NCBI GenBank assembly: GCA_038243395.1
Contig: JBBSRC010000053.1
Coordinates: 1-30,714 of the forward strand
Length of the DNA stretch: 30,714 bases
Direction: 5' to 3'
DNA from: Gelidibacter sp038243395
GTDB taxonomy: Bacteria > Bacteroidota > Bacteroidia > Flavobacteriales > Flavobacteriaceae
The translations under genes and the position numbers were made by a program. The notes beneath the pieces were generated by a model that saw nothing but the letters and a program-made list of their open reading frames with translations, was not told the DNA's origin and did no database searches. Positions within the stretch are counted from its first letter, which is position 1. The number at the start of each line of letters is the position of its first letter. Positions 1-8,172 of this stretch are shown piece by piece.

Positions 1-253
1 AAACAATCAATTGTGTTTCCCATTCAAAAGCGGAACCTAAACTATTTTCTAAATACTTTTTAAAGTGCCTGTCTGTACTTTTGCTTGAACCTTCTGATAT
101 ATTTGAAGGAATTGAAACAGCACATCTGTTCATTTGGCTTATTAAATTAAATCTTTCAATATCTGGAAATGTTCTTGTCAATCTGTAATTATGGCTAACA
201 AGATCAATTCCGTCTTGCCATACTTTAAGCTTTTTGAAATTATGTCTAGCCAT
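1..253 (-). CDS. Four-helix-bundle protein (S23 / 23S rRNA-IVS family), 3' end cut by window edge
   Basis: Reading the minus strand from the ATG at 253 gives 84 codons with no stop before the window edge, so the C-terminus is missing. The start MARHNFKKLKVWQ, then LTRTFPDIERFNLISQMNRC, then AVSIPSNISEGSSK, is the signature of the small four-helix-bundle family first seen inside 23S rRNA intervening sequences and common as a free-standing chromosomal gene in Flavobacteriia. Family members are about 115-125 residues, so roughly two thirds is visible. No biochemical role is established for the family. It lies 33 bp downstream of the FadN-like gene on the same strand with no visible terminator between them, so it is probably co-transcribed with the fatty-acid unit. 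I see no flanking repeat or rRNA sequence. Confidence 0.85.
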   Translation of the reverse strand, partial: MARHNFKKLKVWQDGIDLVSHNYRLTRTFPDIERFNLISQMNRCAVSIPSNISEGSSKSTDRHFKKYLENSLGSAFEWETQLIV

Positions 254-286
254 TTGTCTAGTATCTAGGTTCTATTCGTCTATTTT

Positions 287-2680
287 CTAATTACGAAGTG
301 GCTTCCCCGTCTTCAACATATGCTGAATCCTTTCCAACGTTTTTCGCTCTGTACAAAGTGACAAAAACGCCTCCCGTTCTAAATCCAATAAGTATTGCTC
401 GCTTACCATTGTTGGTTCTGATAAGTCGCCTCCCGCCATCACGTAAGCTAATTTGTTAGCTATTTTTTTGTCGTGTTCGCTGATGTAACTGCTATCTTCC
501 ATAGCATCTGTTCCAACTAAGAACATCCCTAAGGCCTGTTTTCCTAACACTTTAATATCTGTGCGTTTTATAGGTTGGGTATAGCCAGCATCTGCCAGGA
601 ATTTAGCGTGTGCTTTTGCTGTTGCCAATTGTCGGTCTTTATTGACTACCACCACGTCTTTTCCTTTTTGAAGAATACCCAAATCAAAAGCTTCATAAGC
701 GGAAGTGGATACTTTAGCCATAGCAACCGTTAAAAAGTATTCTTGAAGGATGTTCAATTCAACATCGCCTTTTCTAAAAAGATCTTGAGCACGAAGCGCC
801 ATTTCTTTTGAACCGCCACCTCCAGGAATCACACCAACACCAAACTCTACAAGTCCGATATAGGTTTCTGCCGCTGCCACTACCATATCTGCATGCATAG
901 ATAGTTCGCAACCACCACCAAGCGCCATTCCGTGAGGAGCAGCAACCGTTGGGATCGCAGAATAACGCATACGCATCATCGTATCCTGGAAATATTTGAT
1001 GGCCATATTAAGTTCGTCGTATTCTTGTTCGGCGGCCATCATAAAGATCATGCCAATATTAGCCCCCACAGAGAAGTTTGCTGCTTGGTTTCCAACCACC
1101 AATCCTGCGAAATCTTTTTCGGCAATGTCTATAGCTTTATTTAAACCAGCAAGCACGTCGCCTCCAATGGTATTCATTTTTGATTGGAATTCTACGTTGA
1201 GAATTCCCTCTCCTAAATCTTCTACAACCACACCAGAGTTTTTAAAAACTTCTTTCGATTTTCTAATGTTGTCTAAAATGATAAAGGCATCTTGTCCTGG
1301 TACTTTTTCTTGTTTTTTGGATGGTATATCGTAAAAGAAGGTGTTTCCCTCTTTAACAGTATAGAAAGATTTATTTCCTGATTCCAGCATCTCGTTAACC
1401 CAAGCCGCAGGTTCAAGATTTTCCGCTTTCATCAGTTCAATACCTTTTTCAACACCAACGGCATCCCAGATTTGGAAAGGTCCGTGTTCCCAGCCGAAAC
1501 CAGCTTTCATGGCATCATCTATCTTGTAAAGCTCATCGGTTATTTTTGGAATTCTGTTAGAAACGTAGGCAAACATTGCCGCAAAATTCTTTCTGTAGAA
1601 TTCTCCAGCTTTATCTTTTCCTGAGATTAAAATAGGAAATCGATCAATCACTTTATCGACCGTCTTAGTCGATTCTAATGTCGCAAAATTTGCCGATTTT
1701 CGATCTCTATATTCAAGTGTATTTAAATCTAAGGTTCTAATGTCCTTGCCTTCTTTTTTGTAGAAGCCTTGGCCGGTTTTACTACCAAACCATTTGTTTT
1801 CTACCATCGTATTGACGAAATCGGGAAGTTTGAAAAGCTCGTGTGCTTCATCATCGGGAGCGTTTTCATAAATACCATTCGCCACATGAACTAAAGTATC
1901 CAAGCCAACAACGTCAACGGTTCTAAAGGTTGCCGACTTTGGACGTCCAATAACAGGTCCCGTTAATTTATCAACTTCTTCAACGGTCAAATCCATTTCC
2001 TTAACTTGATGGAAGAGACTTTGAATACCGAAAATTCCGATACGGTTTCCTATAAATGCCGGCGTGTCCTTAGCAATAACGGATGTTTTTCCCAAGAATT
2101 TCTCGCCGTAATTATTCAAGAAATCCAAAACATCTTGAGAGGTTTTGGGTCCTGGAATAATTTCAAATAATTTTAGGTAACGTGCAGGGTTAAAAAAGTG
2201 CGTACCGCAGAAGTGCTTTTGGAAATCCTCACTTCGTCCTTCGCTCATAAAATGAATAGGAATACCTGAAGTATTAGAAGTAATCAAGGTGCCTGGAGTA
2301 CGGTGTTTTTCAAGTTTTTCAAAAACTTGCTTTTTAATATCCAACCGTTCTACAACGACTTCCATAATCCAGTCCACATCTTTCACTTTTGATATGTCAT
2401 CTTCAAGATTACCAGTAGTTATTCTGCTGGCAAAGGATTGATCGTAAATAGGAGAGGGCTTTGATTTCAAAGAGGCAGTCAAGGAATCATTGACGATTCT
2501 ATTTCTAACGGCTTTGTCCTCTATAGTCAATCCTTTAGCTTTTTCAGCATCATTCAATTCTCTAGGAATAATATCAAGAAGTAAAACATCAACGCCAATG
2601 TTGGCAAAATGACATGCAATACCGCTTCCCATAATTCCAGAGCCTATAATGGCTACTTTTTTTATTCTACGTTTGCTCAT
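287..2680 (-). CDS. 3-hydroxyacyl-CoA dehydrogenase / enoyl-CoA hydratase fusion (FadN-like)
   Basis: This 797-residue enzyme should catalyse two consecutive beta-oxidation steps: hydration of enoyl-CoA and NAD-dependent oxidation of the 3-hydroxyacyl-CoA. The dehydrogenase half comes first: the NAD-binding motif IGSGIMGSGIA lies near residues 12-22, followed by GTHFFNPARYLKLFEIIPG and the C-terminal dehydrogenase domains. The crotonase half begins near residue 480, with NFSVGANI (oxyanion-hole region), GMALGGGCELSMHADM, and EFGVGVIPGGGGS; both glutamates expected for hydratase activity are present. This order is that of Bacillus FadN and the reverse of E. coli FadB/FadJ. The length matches the roughly 790-800 residues usual for the type. 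The ATG follows the MarR stop codon after a single base, so the two are one transcript and probably translationally coupled. The thiolase and acyl-CoA dehydrogenase that usually accompany it would lie beyond the left edge. Confidence 0.93.
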   Translation of the reverse strand: MSKRRIKKVAIIGSGIMGSGIACHFANIGVDVLLLDIIPRELNDAEKAKGLTIEDKAVRNRIVNDSLTASLKSKPSPIYDQSFASRITTGNLEDDISKVKDVDWIMEVVVERLDIKKQVFEKLEKHRTPGTLITSNTSGIPIHFMSEGRSEDFQKHFCGTHFFNPARYLKLFEIIPGPKTSQDVLDFLNNYGEKFLGKTSVIAKDTPAFIGNRIGIFGIQSLFHQVKEMDLTVEEVDKLTGPVIGRPKSATFRTVDVVGLDTLVHVANGIYENAPDDEAHELFKLPDFVNTMVENKWFGSKTGQGFYKKEGKDIRTLDLNTLEYRDRKSANFATLESTKTVDKVIDRFPILISGKDKAGEFYRKNFAAMFAYVSNRIPKITDELYKIDDAMKAGFGWEHGPFQIWDAVGVEKGIELMKAENLEPAAWVNEMLESGNKSFYTVKEGNTFFYDIPSKKQEKVPGQDAFIILDNIRKSKEVFKNSGVVVEDLGEGILNVEFQSKMNTIGGDVLAGLNKAIDIAEKDFAGLVVGNQAANFSVGANIGMIFMMAAEQEYDELNMAIKYFQDTMMRMRYSAIPTVAAPHGMALGGGCELSMHADMVVAAAETYIGLVEFGVGVIPGGGGSKEMALRAQDLFRKGDVELNILQEYFLTVAMAKVSTSAYEAFDLGILQKGKDVVVVNKDRQLATAKAHAKFLADAGYTQPIKRTDIKVLGKQALGMFLVGTDAMEDSSYISEHDKKIANKLAYVMAGGDLSEPTMVSEQYLLDLEREAFLSLCTERKTLERIQHMLKTGKPLRN

Positions 2681-2681
2681 A

Positions 2682-3137
2682 TTATTTTAAACTATTTTCT
2701 TTTTGATTGTATATATTTTTGTTCGAAATCAGATTATTGATCTTTTCGGCAACTTCATAAAAACTCTTTAATTGTTCCTCGGAAACGTTCTTGCGAATGG
2801 TTTCGTTAAAAGTTAATACTTTTTCCTTGGAGTACGCACGTTTTTTCTTTCCGAATTCGGTTAAGAAAATCAATACTCCGCGACCATCTTCCGGATTGGG
2901 ACGACGTTCAATTAAACCACGGGCTTCCATGGATTTAAGGGTTCGTGATAAACTTGTGGCCTCCATTCCCATTTTAGGTCCCATAGAGGTGGAAGGCGTT
3001 CCTTTTTCGGGGTCAACACTCAATAGCGCGAAACCTGTGGCCATGGTGCTGTCAAACTTGGATGCTTCTTCATTGTACATTTTAGTAACCGCTAACCAGG
3101 TGGTTCTAAGTACATAATCAATAGTTTTATCTTTCAT
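2682..3137 (-). CDS. MarR family transcriptional regulator of the fatty-acid unit
   Basis: A 151-residue winged-helix regulator. The recognition-helix region ATSLSRTLKSMEARGLI lies near residues 60-76, and the wing RRPNPEDGRGVLIFLT follows at 78-93, the classical MarR layout with the conserved D-x-R of the wing. The flanking helices would form the dimer interface. Proteins of this family usually repress their own operon and are released by a small ligand. Since the gene is first in a unit with a FadN-like enzyme, an acyl-CoA or fatty acid is the likely ligand, but this is inferred from context only. The ATG at 3137 lies about 15 bases after the predicted transcription start of the promoter at 3156-3163, and a palindrome suited to autorepression overlaps that promoter. 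Confidence 0.9.
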   Translation of the reverse strand: MKDKTIDYVLRTTWLAVTKMYNEEASKFDSTMATGFALLSVDPEKGTPSTSMGPKMGMEATSLSRTLKSMEARGLIERRPNPEDGRGVLIFLTEFGKKKRAYSKEKVLTFNETIRKNVSEEQLKSFYEVAEKINNLISNKNIYNQKENSLK

Positions 3138-3155
3138 TCTAATTTATAAGGATTC

Positions 3156-3163
3156 CAAATATA
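3156..3163 (-). promoter_or_regulatory. Predicted -7 element of the marR-fadN promoter
   Basis: The minus strand reads TATATTTG, an exact match to the Bacteroidota -7 consensus TAnnTTTG. It lies 19 bases upstream of the marR ATG, implying a very short leader. No clear TTTG -33 element is visible; that position is occupied by the palindrome at 3170-3191. Confidence 0.6.
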
Positions 3164-3169
3164 CAAAAA

Positions 3170-3191
3170 TTTACTATGCGTGCATAATAAA
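3170..3191. promoter_or_regulatory. Palindrome on the marR promoter, candidate MarR operator
   Basis: Two 10-base arms, TTTACTATGC and GCATAATAAA, flank a GT centre, and nine of ten positions are complementary. The 22-bp size suits a MarR dimer. It begins seven bases upstream of the -7 element of the marR promoter on the minus strand, covering the spacer and -33 region, so a bound dimer would exclude RNA polymerase. Assignment to this MarR is inferred from position. Confidence 0.55.
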
Positions 3192-3283
3192 TGCACTGTT
3201 TTTATTTTAGAATAATTGGGCGAATTTTTCCCTATAACTAGGTATTAAGACTGTCAATACCAAATTGGTTTAGCCGTTATTCG

Positions 3284-3291
3284 TACTTTTG
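3284..3291 (+). promoter_or_regulatory. Predicted -7 element of the LTA-synthase-like gene
   Basis: TACTTTTG fits TAnnTTTG exactly. A TTG at 3265-3267 lies 16 bases upstream as a possible -33 element. Transcription would start about 20-25 bases before the ATG at 3321. Confidence 0.55.
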
Positions 3292-3320
3292 CGCAAATAC
3301 TAACATTACATTAGTTTTAC

Positions 3321-5249
3321 ATGAAGTTATTTTTTAGAAAGCAGGAATATATAATTTTACTTTACCGTCTGTTTTTAGCCTATATCTTTTATTCTATTGC
3401 TCGTTTTTTATTCTTTCTCTATAATTATAGTGTTTTAGAAGTCCATTCTGTAAGTGCGTTTTTCAAACTTTCTTATTATGGATTGGCGTTTGATACGGCT
3501 GCTATATTATATGTCAATGGTCTGTTTATTTTGTTGTCTATTTTGCCACTTCGTGCAACCACTTCTTCGTGGTACAGAAAACTGTTATTTTACGTTTATT
3601 TTATAACCAACCTAATTGCTTACGCCCTAAATTATGCTGATTTTATTTATTATAAATTCAATTTTGCCAGAACCACTTTGTCGGTTTTGGATGTTTTAGA
3701 AAATGAAGCCAATAAAACAGCGATGTTTTTCCGTTTTATGTTCAGCTATTGGGACGTCTATATTTTGTTTATTGTAGTAAGTGTACTTTGGATTTATTTA
3801 TATAAACGTATAAAGCTTCATCCAGTGAAACAGCGTTTATCCTCAAAAACTTATTATATATCGTCGTTGGTTGGTTTGGTGGTTATCGCGATTTTAATTG
3901 TAGGCGGTATTAGAGGAGGAGATTTCAAAAAAAGTACACGGCCTATTAATTTAGTCGATGCCAGTCGGCATGTGAAAAAGATGGAACAGGCAGATTTGGT
4001 TTTGAACACCACCTTTGCATTTATCAGAACCTTTGGCAATAACAGCTTTAAGAAAGTAGATTATAAGGTTTCTGAGGAAGAGATCCAATTCTACATCAAA
4101 CCCATTAAAGAATTCCATAGCAATCCATCCATAAAACCGAATATCATAGTAATCATTACCGAAAGTATGGGTAGGGAATATATTGGGGCATTTAATAAGG
4201 ACATGGGGATTGCCAAATACGTGAGTTACACACCATTTTTAGATTCCTTGGCGCAACACAGTCTTGTTTTCCCAAATTCTTTTGCGAATGGCAGCAAATC
4301 CATTCACGGGATGTCCTCTGTTTTAGCAGGAATTCCATCTTTTGCTGATGCATTTACCTCCTCTAGTTATTCCAATCAGGACATTCAGAGTTTGGTTTCG
4401 GTTTTAAATGATTTAGATTATGATACCTCGTTTTTCCATGGTGCTCCTAATGGCTCAATGGGTTTTTTAGGATTTAGCAATATTCTTGGTTTTGACCATT
4501 ATTATGGGATGAAAGAATATGATAATGACGACGATTTTGATGGGAGTTGGGGCATTTGGGATGAACCGTTTTTACAATTCATGAAAACAACTTTGGATGA
4601 TAAGAAGCAGCCATTTTTCAGTACTGTTTTTACGGTGTCGTCTCATGAGCCTTTTAAAATTCCAGAAAAATACAAGGATAATTTTCCGAAAGGCCACATC
4701 GCGATGCATCAGCCTGTTGGGTATACGGATTATGCCTTCAAGAAGTTCTTTGAAGCTGCTAAAAAAGAATCTTGGTTTGATAATACCATATTTGTGATTA
4801 CTGCCGATCATCCTAATCAGGTTTACTATGATGTTTATAATAAGGTTATTAATAGACGAGCGGTACCTATTATGTTCTACAAATCGGATGGAACTTTAGT
4901 TGGAACAGATACTGATTTAGCACAACAAATAGATATATATCCCACTTTATTAGATGTGATAGGGTATGATAAGCCCTTTAGAAGTTGGGGTAGGAGTTTA
5001 ATCGCTGAAGATGGCGTAGCGCCTTTTGCGATTAATTATAATGCATCCCAATACCATATGTTACGTGGAAATTACATCTGTACTTTTGATGGTAAAAATG
5101 CGACCGGATTTTATGACATAAATGACAAGAGCCTGGAGAATAATTTAATTGCTAATAAAACACTTGAAATGGAGGCCACTGAAATAGCCTGTAAAGCATT
5201 TTTGGAAGATTATTTTGAACGGATTGTGGATAAGAAACTAGGAAAATAA
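3321..5249 (+). CDS. LTA synthase family membrane sulfatase-fold phosphotransferase
   Basis: A 642-residue inner-membrane protein. About five hydrophobic segments occupy residues 10-200, followed by a periplasmic alkaline-phosphatase/sulfatase-type domain. Metal and active-site landmarks are visible: NIIVIITESMGREY near 273-286 with the metal-ligand glutamate at about 281; NGSKSIHGM near 323-331, where S327 is the likely nucleophile (threonine in Gram-positive LtaS); SSHEPF; and TADHPNQ near 493-499 with the D-H pair that binds metal. The family transfers phosphoglycerol or phosphoethanolamine groups from phospholipids to glycans or lipids, or hydrolyses them. A Gram-negative flavobacterium has no lipoteichoic acid, so the acceptor is unknown; osmoregulated glycan, capsule or lipid A head group are possibilities. 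It is a single-gene unit with its own predicted promoter and a strong terminator. Confidence 0.88.
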   Translation: MKLFFRKQEYIILLYRLFLAYIFYSIARFLFFLYNYSVLEVHSVSAFFKLSYYGLAFDTAAILYVNGLFILLSILPLRATTSSWYRKLLFYVYFITNLIAYALNYADFIYYKFNFARTTLSVLDVLENEANKTAMFFRFMFSYWDVYILFIVVSVLWIYLYKRIKLHPVKQRLSSKTYYISSLVGLVVIAILIVGGIRGGDFKKSTRPINLVDASRHVKKMEQADLVLNTTFAFIRTFGNNSFKKVDYKVSEEEIQFYIKPIKEFHSNPSIKPNIIVIITESMGREYIGAFNKDMGIAKYVSYTPFLDSLAQHSLVFPNSFANGSKSIHGMSSVLAGIPSFADAFTSSSYSNQDIQSLVSVLNDLDYDTSFFHGAPNGSMGFLGFSNILGFDHYYGMKEYDNDDDFDGSWGIWDEPFLQFMKTTLDDKKQPFFSTVFTVSSHEPFKIPEKYKDNFPKGHIAMHQPVGYTDYAFKKFFEAAKKESWFDNTIFVITADHPNQVYYDVYNKVINRRAVPIMFYKSDGTLVGTDTDLAQQIDIYPTLLDVIGYDKPFRSWGRSLIAEDGVAPFAINYNASQYHMLRGNYICTFDGKNATGFYDINDKSLENNLIANKTLEMEATEIACKAFLEDYFERIVDKKLGK

Positions 5250-5288
5250 AAACCAAAAGAGCTTCAGATTTTGAAGCTCTTTTGGTTT
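5250..5288. terminator. Perfect 17-bp bidirectional terminator between convergent genes
   Basis: The arms 5250-5266 (AAACCAAAAGAGCTTCA) and 5272-5288 are exact reverse complements around a 5-base loop. The A-rich and T-rich ends give a U tract in both directions. It starts right after the LTA-synthase-like stop codon and overlaps the last two bases of the convergent acyl-CoA synthetase gene, so it should serve both. Confidence 0.9.
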
Positions 5289-7059
5289 AAGGTCTATAAA
5301 TCTTTTCAATAAGATCCTTATACATTTCTTTGATAATCTTACGTTTCATCTTCATGGTTGGTGTAAGATGGCCACCTTCAATAGACCAAACATCAGGAGT
5401 CAATTCAAATCTCTTAATCTGTTCCCATTTCCCAAAATGATCATTGGCTTTATCGATTTCTTTCTGAATTCTGGCGATTACAGCTTCTGACTTTTGTATA
5501 GAGGTATTATCTAATTTGACATTTTTGTCTTTATGTTTGATCCAATCTTTAATGAACTCGAAATTGGGCTGAATTAGGGCAGCAGGCATTTTTTCGCCTT
5601 CACCAATGACCATTATTTGTTCGATAAATCGAGATTGCTTTAGTTCATTTTCTATAAGCGCTGGAGCGACATATTTTCCTCCTGACGTTTTAAACATTTC
5701 TTTCTTGCGATCCGTAATCTTTAAAAAGCCATCAGCGTCGATTTCTCCAATATCACCCGTATGAAAATAATCGCCAGTCATGACCTCTTCAGTTTTATCA
5801 GGTTCTTTGAAATAGCCTAGCATAACATTCGGACCTTTGACAAGGATTTCGCCATCTTCAGCAATTTTGACATCAACGTTGTCAATAATGCGTCCAACGG
5901 TTCCTACTCTAAAACCTCCATTGCGCATATCGTTTACAGAAATTACGGGAGAGGTTTCGGTCAATCCATAACCTTCCATAATTGGCATCATTGCAGCAGC
6001 AAATGTTCTTGTAAGTCGTGGTTGCAAAGCGGCACTTCCAGAAACCATCAGGTCTAAATTACCTCCAAGTCCTTCTTTCCACTTGCTGAAGATGAGTTTT
6101 CTCGCCAAATTGAGTTGGGTTTCATACCACCATCCGTTAGCGCCATAAGGTTCATATTTGAGACCGAGGTCTATAGCCCAGAAAAACAATTTTTTCTTGA
6201 TGCCAGTAAGTTCAGTTCCTTTGGCAACAATCTTATCATATACTTTTTCATACAATCGTGGCACTGCAGTCATCACATTTGGCTTGATTTCCTGCAGATT
6301 TTCGCTCATTTTTTCGATGGATTCTGCGAAATAAATTTCCACACCACAATATTGATAGAGGTATAAAATCATGCGTTCAAAAACATGGCAAACAGGTAAA
6401 AAACTTAAGGCTGTAGATTTGCCATTTTCAAAAGGAACGCGTTTTTGACTATCCAGCACATTGGAAACTAAGTTATTATGTGAGAGCATGACCCCTTTTG
6501 GTCTTCCGGTAGTTCCAGAAGTGTAAATCAAGGTAGCCAAGTCATCGGATTTCACAAGGGCCATTTTAGACTCTACTTCATGTTGATTGCTATCCTCTTT
6601 TCCTAATTCTAAAATCTCTTTCCAGTTTTTTGAACCTTTGATGTCATCAAAAGTGTAAACTTCTTTCACTTTAGTATTTGCTTTGATGGCATTTACTTTA
6701 TCCAATACCTCTTGGTCTGAAACAAAACAGTAGATGGAGTCAGAATGATTGAGAATATATTCATAATCTTCAGCAGAAATGGTTGGATAGATTGGCGTAT
6801 TTTGTGCACCAATTTGTAAAATACCAATATCTAGTATATTCCATTCCGTTCTGTTATTTGTTGAAATTACCGCTATCTTATCATTTGATTGAATTCCTAA
6901 ACGCAGCAAACCTCTACTTATAGCATTGGCTTGATCAATATATTCTTTGGTGGAAATGGAACTCCACTTGCCGTCATATTTGGTTATGAATGCTTTATCA
7001 AGGTTATAATGTTTTAGTTGATACCTTGGAATATCAAAAATTCTAGTGATTTCTGCCAT
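5287..7059 (-). CDS. Long-chain fatty acid--CoA ligase (AMP-binding, FadD/ACSL-like)
   Basis: A 590-residue adenylate-forming enzyme that would activate fatty acids to acyl-CoA through an acyl-AMP intermediate. The phosphate-binding loop YTSGTTGRPKGV is at 179-190, the adenine-binding motif GYGLTETSP near 362-370, the YFHTGDIG motif follows, and the C-terminal domain carries DRKKEMFKTSGGKYVAP, typical of long-chain synthetases. The length agrees with the eukaryote-like long-chain branch common in Bacteroidota (about 590 residues). It supplies the substrate for the FadN-like enzyme encoded at 287-2680, although the LTA-synthase-like gene separates them and it has its own transcript. The chosen ATG precedes a normal N-terminus; no exact TAnnTTTG lies upstream, only a near match around 7084-7089. 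Confidence 0.93.
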   Translation of the reverse strand: MAEITRIFDIPRYQLKHYNLDKAFITKYDGKWSSISTKEYIDQANAISRGLLRLGIQSNDKIAVISTNNRTEWNILDIGILQIGAQNTPIYPTISAEDYEYILNHSDSIYCFVSDQEVLDKVNAIKANTKVKEVYTFDDIKGSKNWKEILELGKEDSNQHEVESKMALVKSDDLATLIYTSGTTGRPKGVMLSHNNLVSNVLDSQKRVPFENGKSTALSFLPVCHVFERMILYLYQYCGVEIYFAESIEKMSENLQEIKPNVMTAVPRLYEKVYDKIVAKGTELTGIKKKLFFWAIDLGLKYEPYGANGWWYETQLNLARKLIFSKWKEGLGGNLDLMVSGSAALQPRLTRTFAAAMMPIMEGYGLTETSPVISVNDMRNGGFRVGTVGRIIDNVDVKIAEDGEILVKGPNVMLGYFKEPDKTEEVMTGDYFHTGDIGEIDADGFLKITDRKKEMFKTSGGKYVAPALIENELKQSRFIEQIMVIGEGEKMPAALIQPNFEFIKDWIKHKDKNVKLDNTSIQKSEAVIARIQKEIDKANDHFGKWEQIKRFELTPDVWSIEGGHLTPTMKMKRKIIKEMYKDLIEKIYRP

Positions 7060-7252
7060 TAGTTATATGAAGTTTAGTCTTTGCAAAGTATGAAATTAAA
7101 TAGGATTTTCAAATCGAGCTCAAAAAAAACCAATTTATCCAATACCATTTTTTTTAACTGCGAATAGTTGAGAATTAAACCGTGGGCCATATTCCAACCA
7201 AATTTTAAATAACCAAGAATTACGATTTATTATTTAAGAGGATATAAATATA

Positions 7253-7294
7253 AAAGGTGGTAGAAACCGTCTTATTTGTTGTTCTACCACCTTT
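7253..7294. repeat. Isolated 13-bp hairpin in the 302-bp gap between SDR and acyl-CoA ligase genes
   Basis: AAAGGTGGTAGAA (7253-7265) and its exact complement (7282-7294) flank a 16-base loop. On the plus strand it is followed by ATACTTTTTAT; on the minus strand, the direction of both neighbouring genes, no clear U tract follows. It may still terminate the SDR transcript whose stop lies 68 bases upstream, or act as a 3' stabiliser. The rest of 7060-7361 is AT-rich with no gene that I can support. Confidence 0.5.
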
Positions 7295-7361
7295 ATACTT
7301 TTTATAATTTAATCACGTCTTAAGATCCGAGAACTTAAAACCACATAAACTTAACTTCACA

Positions 7362-7997
7362 TTAAAGCATGGCCACCAATTTGCCCATAACTTCCATCGG
7401 ATCCTTTTCTCCTTGCGGATTTCCTTCAGAAATAACGTTTTCAGGATCAAATAAATGCATCTCAATACCACTTTCCTTTTCTTCCTCAGCTATGGTTTTC
7501 ATAAGAGCTTCCACGGCTGCCTTACTTGCCGAATAAGCGCCAAAACCTTCCATGAAAAAATGTGCCATGCCGCTGGTTACTGAAATGATTTTTCCTTTTT
7601 CACTTTTTCGAAGTTCAGGTAAAAAAGCTTGGGTTACCATAAATTGTGTACTTAGATTCAAATCCATAGTCTTTTTCCAATCCTCGAAGGCCATCTCACT
7701 TATTTTTCCCGTAGCTGGAACCCCACCTACATTATTGACCAATACATCTAATTTGCCATGGGTTTGCTCAAGTAAATTTTCTCTTAATTCTTGTATGCTT
7801 TTTTCATCGGAAACATCAGCAGGGATTACGATAACATCAGAATTATTAATTTCTTTGGCTACCTCGTCTAATTTCTCTCTACGTCTTCCGGTTAAGACCA
7901 CCCGATAACCTTCCTTTGCTAAAGTTTTGGCTATGCCACGGCCCACACCTGTTCCTGCACCTGTAATTAATGCTATCTTTTTTTCTTGATTTTTCAT
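7362..7997 (-). CDS. SDR family NAD(P)-dependent oxidoreductase
   Basis: A 211-residue classical short-chain dehydrogenase. The Rossmann glycine motif TGAGTGVGRG is at 12-21, the NNVGG variant of the NNAG motif at 88-92, the catalytic serine lies in SVTSG (139-143), and Y155-x-x-x-K159 is present in YSASK. The R38-R39-R40 stretch after the second strand favours NADP over NAD. The substrate cannot be read from the sequence. At 211 residues it is shorter than the usual 240-250, lacking most of the C-terminal substrate-binding segment, although the reading frame shows no sign of damage. It stands alone: a terminator-like hairpin separates it from the EamA gene upstream. Confidence 0.9.
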   Translation of the reverse strand: MKNQEKKIALITGAGTGVGRGIAKTLAKEGYRVVLTGRRREKLDEVAKEINNSDVIVIPADVSDEKSIQELRENLLEQTHGKLDVLVNNVGGVPATGKISEMAFEDWKKTMDLNLSTQFMVTQAFLPELRKSEKGKIISVTSGMAHFFMEGFGAYSASKAAVEALMKTIAEEEKESGIEMHLFDPENVISEGNPQGEKDPMEVMGKLVAML

Positions 7998-8040
7998 TTG
8001 AAATAAATTTTTGTTTTAATAATGTATTTTATATTCATGG

Positions 8041-8068
8041 AAAAAGACGCCGTGATTTGCGTCTTTTT
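8041..8068 (-). terminator. Rho-independent terminator downstream of the EamA gene
   Basis: AAAAAGACGC (8041-8050) pairs perfectly with GCGTCTTTTT (8059-8068) around an 8-base loop. Read on the minus strand the 3' arm ends in a T run. It lies about 105 bases after the EamA transporter stop codon and 43 bases before the SDR start, insulating the two genes. Confidence 0.75.
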
Positions 8069-8172
8069 TATGTTTAAACGACCTTATTTAGGTCGACATA
8101 GGCTAAGATAATCAAAACTTAAGGCATTAGCTAAAGTTCAATAGACTGAATGGGCGTTTTCTCTTTCAATTT

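Noticed and set aside
996..1334. A 112-codon plus-strand frame opposite the FadN-like gene, with similar ones at 7552-7908 and 18844-19200.
   Set aside because: All lie antisense within strongly recognised enzymes and have no promoter or family resemblance.
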